Shown piece after piece: positions 59,046 through 64,000 of a stretch of DNA of 64,000 nucleotides. A program made the position numbers and the translations under genes. The stretch is from positions 62,001-126,000 of the forward strand of contig NZ_JACWFE010000005.1 of assembly GCF_019749375.1 (NCBI RefSeq). Reading direction: 5' to 3'. The DNA is from Bacillus sp. S/N-304-OC-R1 (GTDB lineage Bacteria > Bacillota > Bacilli > Bacillales > Cytobacillaceae). Under the pieces are notes generated by a model that saw only the letters and a list, made by a program, of their open reading frames with translations, did no database searches and had not been told where the DNA came from. The first letter of the stretch is position 1; each line of letters starts with the position of its first letter.

Positions 59046-60284
59046 ATGAAAAATAAGAAAATTACAACTCTGTTGCTTCATGAAGAGAAGCGAGCACTTA
59101 AATCCTACTTACTATTATTTTATATAACATTATTTCTATATGATTTCTTTTATTATTACTTATATCCTAAATTTATTATAAAAACGGAGCCAGGGTTCGG
59201 CAGCTCTTTGAGTTATTGGAATTATATACTATTCCTGCTTTTAATCCCTGTTTCATATTTGTTAATCAAAAAAAACAAACTGCATACAATTAAATATTTA
59301 TATCTAGTCGTATATATGACCTGTGTTGCCATAACCGATATTATTTTGTTTACAGGGGAAACGGTCGAATACAGGAGTGGAAATGCTGCTGAGCTTATAC
59401 TAATATTATTTTCACCCATATTTATTAGTAAAGGTTTCTATTGGACTGCTACTATTACTTCTATATTAAGGTATTTAATTGTAGGTATTTTCATTCAGTC
59501 TGCAACGGTAGTTACGCCGATTGCGATAATATGCATTCTCTCAATAATCGCTTATATTTTCCTCAAACGCTCTACCTCCTATATTGATGCACTCACCTCA
59601 ATGTATGAGGAATTGCGAAATAAAGAAAAGCTCGCATTTATTGGACAAATTGCTGCTTCAATCGGTCATGAAATAAAAAATCCTCTCGCTTCCTTAAAGG
59701 GGTTTACACAACTTCAGAAAGAAAAAGATTTGGAAGAAGAACAACAATACTATTTAATAATGGAACAAGAAATTGACCGCATAAATTCTATTGTCAATGA
59801 TTTACTGCTTCTTGGGAAGCCAAGGTCAGCTAAGCAATTTCGCAAGAATAATATTAATGAAATTATTGCATATGTTATTTCAATAACTCAACAATTGGCT
59901 TCACAAAAGGAGATAGAGCTTTTATTTCATGTCGACGATAATATGCCTACAGTCTTATGTGATGAGAATCAATTAAAGCAAGTATTTATTAATCTTATAA
60001 AAAATGGAATCGACGCCATGAATGATGGAGGAGTGATCAGAATCTCCTCGAAAATGGACGAAATTAATACATTATCGATTAGTATTATTGACCAAGGATG
60101 TGGGATTCGTCCATCTGAGATGGAAAGGCTTTTTGATCCATTTTATACAACGAAAGTGGATGGAACAGGCTTAGGTCTGTTGGTTTCTAAAAAAATAGTC
60201 GAGGATCATAAAGGGCAAATACAGGTTGAGAGTGAAGTAAATAACGGAACAATGGTTGAAGTGATTCTGCCTATAGTTCAATAA
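59046..60284 (+). CDS. Membrane sensor histidine kinase, KinB-like
   Basis: 412 residues. Six membrane helices fill residues 20-180, then a dimerisation domain with phospho-acceptor His (IGHEIKNPLASLKGFTQLQK) and a catalytic domain with N-box LIKNGIDAMND, G1 DQGCGIRPSEM and G2 GTGLGLLVSKKIV. The layout is that of KinB-type sporulation kinases; no response regulator is adjacent, as expected for phosphorelay kinases. GAGGAAG precedes the ATG. Confidence 0.88.
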   Translation: MKNKKITTLLLHEEKRALKSYLLLFYITLFLYDFFYYYLYPKFIIKTEPGFGSSLSYWNYILFLLLIPVSYLLIKKNKLHTIKYLYLVVYMTCVAITDIILFTGETVEYRSGNAAELILILFSPIFISKGFYWTATITSILRYLIVGIFIQSATVVTPIAIICILSIIAYIFLKRSTSYIDALTSMYEELRNKEKLAFIGQIAASIGHEIKNPLASLKGFTQLQKEKDLEEEQQYYLIMEQEIDRINSIVNDLLLLGKPRSAKQFRKNNINEIIAYVISITQQLASQKEIELLFHVDDNMPTVLCDENQLKQVFINLIKNGIDAMNDGGVIRISSKMDEINTLSISIIDQGCGIRPSEMERLFDPFYTTKVDGTGLGLLVSKKIVEDHKGQIQVESEVNNGTMVEVILPIVQ

Positions 60285-60288
60285 AAAG

Positions 60289-60323
60289 CAGGGAGCAGCA
60301 TGTAAAGGCATGAATGCTCCCTG
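60289..60323 (+). terminator. Kinase gene terminator
   Basis: CAGGGAGCA pairs with TGCTCCCTG (60315-60323), followed by TTTATTTATTTT. Confidence 0.8.
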
Positions 60324-60475
60324 TTTATTTATTTTCATTTTAAGTATAAATTGTCAGCACAGAAGATTGCTCGGCGTATGTGGCAATCTGTAAGTTTCAA
60401 TAAGAAAAAAGGTAAATGGCTGTCATGAATCGAACCATAAAACATATGATTATGGAAAACCATGGAGGTGCTTAT

Positions 60476-61066
60476 TTGCAGAATAAATTACGATTGATTT
60501 TATTTGGGTGTATCACGTTATTACTTATGTCAGCATTTCCCTTTGATGTAAAAGCTTGCTCCTGTGCAGAACTTCCAAGTATTGAAGAGGAATTTGACCG
60601 TTCACAGGCAGTATTCAGCGGGAAAGTAATTCGTATAAGTGAGACTGAATCTATGAAAGGCTACAGAACAAAAACTGTATTATTTGAGGTAATAAATACT
60701 TGGAAGGGAGTCACGCAATCCCAAATCATTATTAGAACAGGGCAAGGCGGAGGAGATTGCGGGATTGACTTTATTGAGGGAATAGAATATTTAGTTTATG
60801 CCAATGAATCAGATATGTATGGTCCAAAGGAGCTTGTGACTATTATATGTGATCGAACAAATAAACTAAGTGCCTCTCAGGAGGATATACAAGTGCTTGG
60901 TGCAGGAACTCCTCCAACGGAAATGGTAGATTTGACTAAAAAAATAGAGGAGAAACAGGAAAGAATAGAGGAGAAACAGAAATTTATTTGGGGCGCTGTC
61001 ATTTTAACGATCGGGATTGGGGCGGTTTTAATTCTATTATTGAGAGGAAGGAAAAAGAGAAAATAA
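60476..61066 (+). CDS. Secreted, membrane-anchored TIMP/NTR-like protein
   Basis: 196 residues from the TTG at 60476, 7 nt after GGAGG. A signal peptide (RLILFGCITLLLMSAFPFD) ends at KACSCAELPSIEEEF; the CxC right after cleavage is the TIMP/netrin signature, continued by SQAVFSGKVIRI and GDCGIDFIEGIEYLVYA. A linker with an EEKQERIEEKQ coiled coil leads to a C-terminal anchor helix (GAVILTIGIGAVLILLL) and basic tail. Surface protein; protease inhibition is not shown. Confidence 0.8.
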   Translation: MQNKLRLILFGCITLLLMSAFPFDVKACSCAELPSIEEEFDRSQAVFSGKVIRISETESMKGYRTKTVLFEVINTWKGVTQSQIIIRTGQGGGDCGIDFIEGIEYLVYANESDMYGPKELVTIICDRTNKLSASQEDIQVLGAGTPPTEMVDLTKKIEEKQERIEEKQKFIWGAVILTIGIGAVLILLLRGRKKRK

Positions 61067-61101
61067 TAAAGCCAAGGAGATGAAGTGAAACAGCAAGGAA
61101 A

Positions 61102-61133
61102 GCCTGCGACTAGAACTTCCTCTGTACGCAGGC
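61102..61133. terminator. Bidirectional terminator
   Basis: GCCTGCG pairs with CGCAGGC between convergent genes. Confidence 0.7.
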
Positions 61134-61142
61134 ATTTTATTC

Positions 61143-61526
61143 TCAAAGTTTTATACTCCTAGATTGCTGCTTATATATAATAAAAAGCAACACCAACATC
61201 ACAATGTCTAATCGGGCATTTGCTGCAAACTGGAAAAAGCCAGTATGCAAGGTTGGAATCTTTGTTAATATAATTGCCACAATCATAATGCCGATTAAAG
61301 GCAATGAAGCATTAGATACACTTCGATTTAATAAAATCAGGATACCACAAACTAATTCCACAAGGGCTACAATATACATCACCGTAATTGGGTAAGGCAG
61401 TCCCAAATTAACAAAGTAAGTACCCATCTCAGGATTAATAAATTTAATGATTCCGGCGATAATGAATACGTACGACACAGCATAGCGAATTAATTGATCC
61501 GCTGATAATGATGTTTTTATGGTCAA
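61143..61526 (-). CDS. DoxX-family membrane protein
   Basis: 127 residues from a TTG at 61526 that follows AAAGGAGGGG; the frame opens further upstream without a binding site. Four membrane helices; AVSYVFIIAGIIKFINPEMG, ALVELVCGILILLNR and FQFAANARLDIVMLVLLF fit DoxX/DoxD-like proteins. Function unknown; possibly thiol or respiratory related. Confidence 0.75.
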   Translation of the reverse strand: MTIKTSLSADQLIRYAVSYVFIIAGIIKFINPEMGTYFVNLGLPYPITVMYIVALVELVCGILILLNRSVSNASLPLIGIMIVAIILTKIPTLHTGFFQFAANARLDIVMLVLLFIIYKQQSRSIKL

Positions 61527-61681
61527 CCCCTCCTTTAATAAAACTGTATGCACAGTTAAGGACAAACAGTCTAAAAACTCGCCTTTTTGTCACAAAATTG
61601 TTGGAAGAGTGGCCATACGGATGCAACATAAAGTATGATACACTTTGATTAGAATCAGGAACAAAAACAGAGGTGTAAACA

Positions 61682-63067
61682 ATGAAAACAGTCTTAGTTA
61701 TTGGCGGGGGAATCACAGGCTTATCTGCAATGTACGAATTACATAAATGGAAAAAAGCAAATGGATCGGACGTAAGGCTCATACTTGCAGAAGCGGGACC
61801 GGAGCTTGGCGGAAAAATTCGAACGGTTAAAGAATGCGGTTTTATTATGGAGGCTGGGGCTGACTCGATTGTAGCTCGTAAAGCAAACTCAATGTCCTTC
61901 ATCAACGAGCTTGGTTTAGAAGATGAACTAGTGTATAACGCTGCGGGCCGGTCATTTATTTACACCGATGATGAACTTAAGCAAATTCCTGCGGATGCAG
62001 TATTTGGGATTCCGGCAAGTATAGAGTCTTTAGCTAAAACGACACTTGTATCGGCAGAGGGAAAAGTAGAGGCCCTCAAAGATTTTTACACAACAAGTGA
62101 TTCATTTACGAAAAATGATTCTATCGGAGATTTCCTAGAATATTTCTTCGGGAAAGAATTAGTTGAGAAGCAAATCGCCCCTGTCCTATCAGGTGTTTAT
62201 TCCGGAAAGTTAAGCGATTTAACAATTGCTTCTACGCTTCCATATTTATTAGATTATAAAAAAGAATACGGCAGCATTATTAAAGGATTTGAAGCGAATA
62301 AAGAAAAATTCCAAAGCGGAAGCGGGAAAAAGTTTCTTTCTTTCAGAAGCGGCTTAGGAAAACTGATAGATGCCTATGAAGAAAAGCTGAGTGACGCAGA
62401 GATTCTAAAAAATGCACGAGTAAGCAAAATTGACAAGTCTAGTGAAGGATATCTTATCACTCTGCACAATGGGGAAGTGATCCAAGCTGACTATGTTGTA
62501 CTAGGCATACCAAGTACAGAGGCGAAAAATCTATTTACTGATTATGAACTGGAAAGTAGCTTTTCTCAATTTACAAATAGTTCCCTTATAAGTATCTATA
62601 TTGGTTTTGATGTACCAGACAGCATGTTGCCAGAAGACGGAACAGGGTTTATTACGGCAAATTCTAATGATGTTTTATGTAATGCATGCACATGGACAAG
62701 CCGCAAATGGGAGCATACATCAGAAACGAAAAATCTGCTTGTTAGGCTTTTTTATAAGAGCAGCATTACTGCGTTTGAGTCATTATCAGCGATGAGCGAA
62801 GAGGAGTTATTAGAAGTTGCCTTAGCGGATATTCAAAAAAGCCTTGGCATCTCAGCTAAACCTGTTACATGTGAAATTACAAAATGGACAGATAGCATGC
62901 CGAATTACCTAATTACTCATCCAAACACAGTTGAAGAGCTTGAGAAAAAGCTTGCAGCTGCCTATCCTGGGGTGATGCTTGCCGGCTGTTCGTATTATGG
63001 TGTAGGGATTCCTGATTGTATTGAAAATGGGGCAAATGTAGCCGAAAAGATTATTGAAACTCTATAA
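61682..63067 (+). CDS. hemY: Protoporphyrinogen/coproporphyrinogen oxidase HemY (CgoX)
   Basis: 461 residues. FAD motif VLVIGGGITGLSAMYELHKW, then EAGPELGGKIRTVKECGFIM and EAGADSIVARK, GVYSGKLSDLTIAST in the middle, and AGCSYYGVGIPDCIENG at the end. In Firmicutes this flavoprotein oxidises coproporphyrinogen III to coproporphyrin III in heme synthesis. No other hem gene adjoins it, so it may be a second copy. AGAGGTG precedes the ATG. Confidence 0.92.
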   Translation: MKTVLVIGGGITGLSAMYELHKWKKANGSDVRLILAEAGPELGGKIRTVKECGFIMEAGADSIVARKANSMSFINELGLEDELVYNAAGRSFIYTDDELKQIPADAVFGIPASIESLAKTTLVSAEGKVEALKDFYTTSDSFTKNDSIGDFLEYFFGKELVEKQIAPVLSGVYSGKLSDLTIASTLPYLLDYKKEYGSIIKGFEANKEKFQSGSGKKFLSFRSGLGKLIDAYEEKLSDAEILKNARVSKIDKSSEGYLITLHNGEVIQADYVVLGIPSTEAKNLFTDYELESSFSQFTNSSLISIYIGFDVPDSMLPEDGTGFITANSNDVLCNACTWTSRKWEHTSETKNLLVRLFYKSSITAFESLSAMSEEELLEVALADIQKSLGISAKPVTCEITKWTDSMPNYLITHPNTVEELEKKLAAAYPGVMLAGCSYYGVGIPDCIENGANVAEKIIETL

Positions 63068-63073
63068 AACCGA

Positions 63074-63100
63074 AGGACAGCTAATAACGGCTGTCCTTTT
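63074..63100 (+). terminator. hemY terminator
   Basis: AGGACAGC pairs with GCTGTCCT (63090-63097), followed by a T-run. Confidence 0.85.
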
Positions 63101-63233
63101 TTCTGCTGTAAAAGGATTTTTTTCCTCGTACAAAGAATTATAAAGGAGAATGTTCTAAACTGTCCGAACAAAGCACAAATTGACAGGATTCCATTTTCGG
63201 CTCTTGTTAAGATGAGATCAAGGGAGTGAGACA

Positions 63234-64000
63234 ATGGCTTGGATAGAATCTATACAGAAAGCAATTGACTATATAGAGGAACATTTGCAAGAAGAAATCA
63301 CTATAGAAGAGGTCGCTTTTAGAGCAAATGCATCTGCTTTTCACTTTCAGCGAACCTTTACGATTCTAACTGACATGTCTGTTGGTGAGTACATTAGGCG
63401 GAGACGTTTAACTCTAGCTGCTCAGGAACTATCTAGAACAAACTGTAAAATTATTGATCTTGCATTTAAATATGGCTACGACACTCCCGAGGCTTTCACT
63501 AAAGCATTTCGCAGACAGCATGGAGTTGCTCCTACTGAAGCGCGAAAGTATATGGGAAAGCTGAAATTCTATGAACGCCTGGTGGTACAGGTAATTCTGA
63601 AAGGGGCAGAACCGATGAAGTATAATGTTTTGGAAAGAGATGGATTTCAGGTAGTTGGTATTAAACGCGGGTATTCAATCGTCAATGGGGGAAATTTGAT
63701 AGGTATCCCTAAATTATGGGATGAAGTTTTGAATGATGGAACTTGTGAGAAGGTAGCTCGTTTGAACAATGGTCAAATTAAAGGTGTGCTAGGGGTATGT
63801 GTGTGTGCAGATAATAATGATGCTGCTTCACAAGGAATGATTGATTATTGGGTTGCAGCTGAATCTACTGACAAAGTTCCTGAAGGCTTCTTATCGTTAG
63901 ATATTCCTGCAAGTAAATGGGTTGTTTTTGAAGTACATGGTCCAATGCCAGATGCGATGCAGAAAAAGTGGAAACAAATTTTTTCAGAATGGTTCCCAAC
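63234..64000 (+). CDS. AraC-family regulator with GyrI-like effector domain, C-terminus cut off
   Basis: 256 residues visible; the gene runs off the right end. Two helix-turn-helices fill residues 8-105 (TIEEVAFRANASAFHFQRTF and IIDLAFKYGYDTPEAFTKAF). From about 120 a GyrI/SOUL-like small-molecule-binding domain begins (YNVLERDGFQVVGIKRGYSI). GGGAGTGAGAC precedes the ATG. Such fusions respond to bulky ligands; target unknown. Confidence 0.88.
   Translation, partial: MAWIESIQKAIDYIEEHLQEEITIEEVAFRANASAFHFQRTFTILTDMSVGEYIRRRRLTLAAQELSRTNCKIIDLAFKYGYDTPEAFTKAFRRQHGVAPTEARKYMGKLKFYERLVVQVILKGAEPMKYNVLERDGFQVVGIKRGYSIVNGGNLIGIPKLWDEVLNDGTCEKVARLNNGQIKGVLGVCVCADNNDAASQGMIDYWVAAESTDKVPEGFLSLDIPASKWVVFEVHGPMPDAMQKKWKQIFSEWFP

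Overview
The window looks like a chromosomal stretch from a low-GC Gram-positive bacterium of the family Bacillaceae (a Bacillus, Neobacillus, Mesobacillus or Cytobacillus type). The grounds are AT-rich DNA, strong AGGAGG-type ribosome binding sites with frequent TTG and GTG starts, and Firmicute gene types: GuaC, BrnQ, LytS/LytT, an MsmX-type sugar ATPase beside a PucR-type regulator, and a KinB-like kinase. No phage, plasmid, insertion sequence, CRISPR, rRNA or tRNA gene was seen. Genus assignment is inference.

Layout. 1-4.2 kb: a cut-off NERD-domain gene, a 21-bp phased repeat array, and a CoxG-like/ketosteroid-dehydrogenase-like operon divergent from a TetR regulator. 4.2-6.8 kb: a class II cyclic-di-GMP riboswitch with its own terminator in front of a sensor diguanylate cyclase and a PilZ protein. 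6.9-13.3 kb: MazG-like and YnfA genes, a glycine-type symporter under a tandem glycine riboswitch, small orphan genes and BrnQ. 13.4-17.1 kb: proline racemase family enzyme and proline dehydrogenase behind a near-perfect sigma-54 promoter, divergent from a PAS sigma-54 activator with candidate upstream sites. 17.2-25.4 kb: a 51-bp hairpin-forming repeat array, a hydrolase, a His-rich Sm-like protein, a methyltransferase, small ORFs, GMP reductase, CtaB-like prenyltransferase and a Tet(M)-like GTPase.

25.4-40.3 kb is a complete-looking phenylacetate degradation locus: two hotdog thioesterases, paaK, paaABCD, an EthD-like gene, two crotonases (paaF- and paaG-like), an aldehyde dehydrogenase, paaH, paaJ, a third crotonase, paaX, paaY and an NPD-type flavoprotein. 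PaaK makes phenylacetyl-CoA, PaaABC epoxidises it, PaaG-like isomerase opens the way to the oxepin, the aldehyde dehydrogenase oxidises the ring-opened semialdehyde, and PaaF/H/J carry out beta-oxidation to acetyl-CoA and succinyl-CoA. No PaaE reductase and no MaoC hydrolase domain are present. Three strong hairpins without U-tracts sit in the junctions of this operon.

40.3-64 kb: threonine aldolase, a CC-motif small protein, a CstA transporter with a LytS/LytT two-component pair (probable pyruvate uptake module), an MFS exporter, an SDR plus acyl-CoA ligase pair, NhaC-type antiporter, a ferritin-like protein, a decayed amino-sugar locus (nanE remnant, ROK kinase, nagA), an MsmX-type ATPase with a PucR-type regulator, a KinB-like kinase, a TIMP/NTR-like secreted protein, a DoxX protein, HemY and a cut-off AraC-GyrI regulator.

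The most noteworthy items are the c-di-GMP-II riboswitch in front of a cyclase lacking an obvious inhibitory site, the two different in-phase repeat arrays, the sigma-54 proline switch, and the PaaE-less phenylacetate operon with its junction hairpins.
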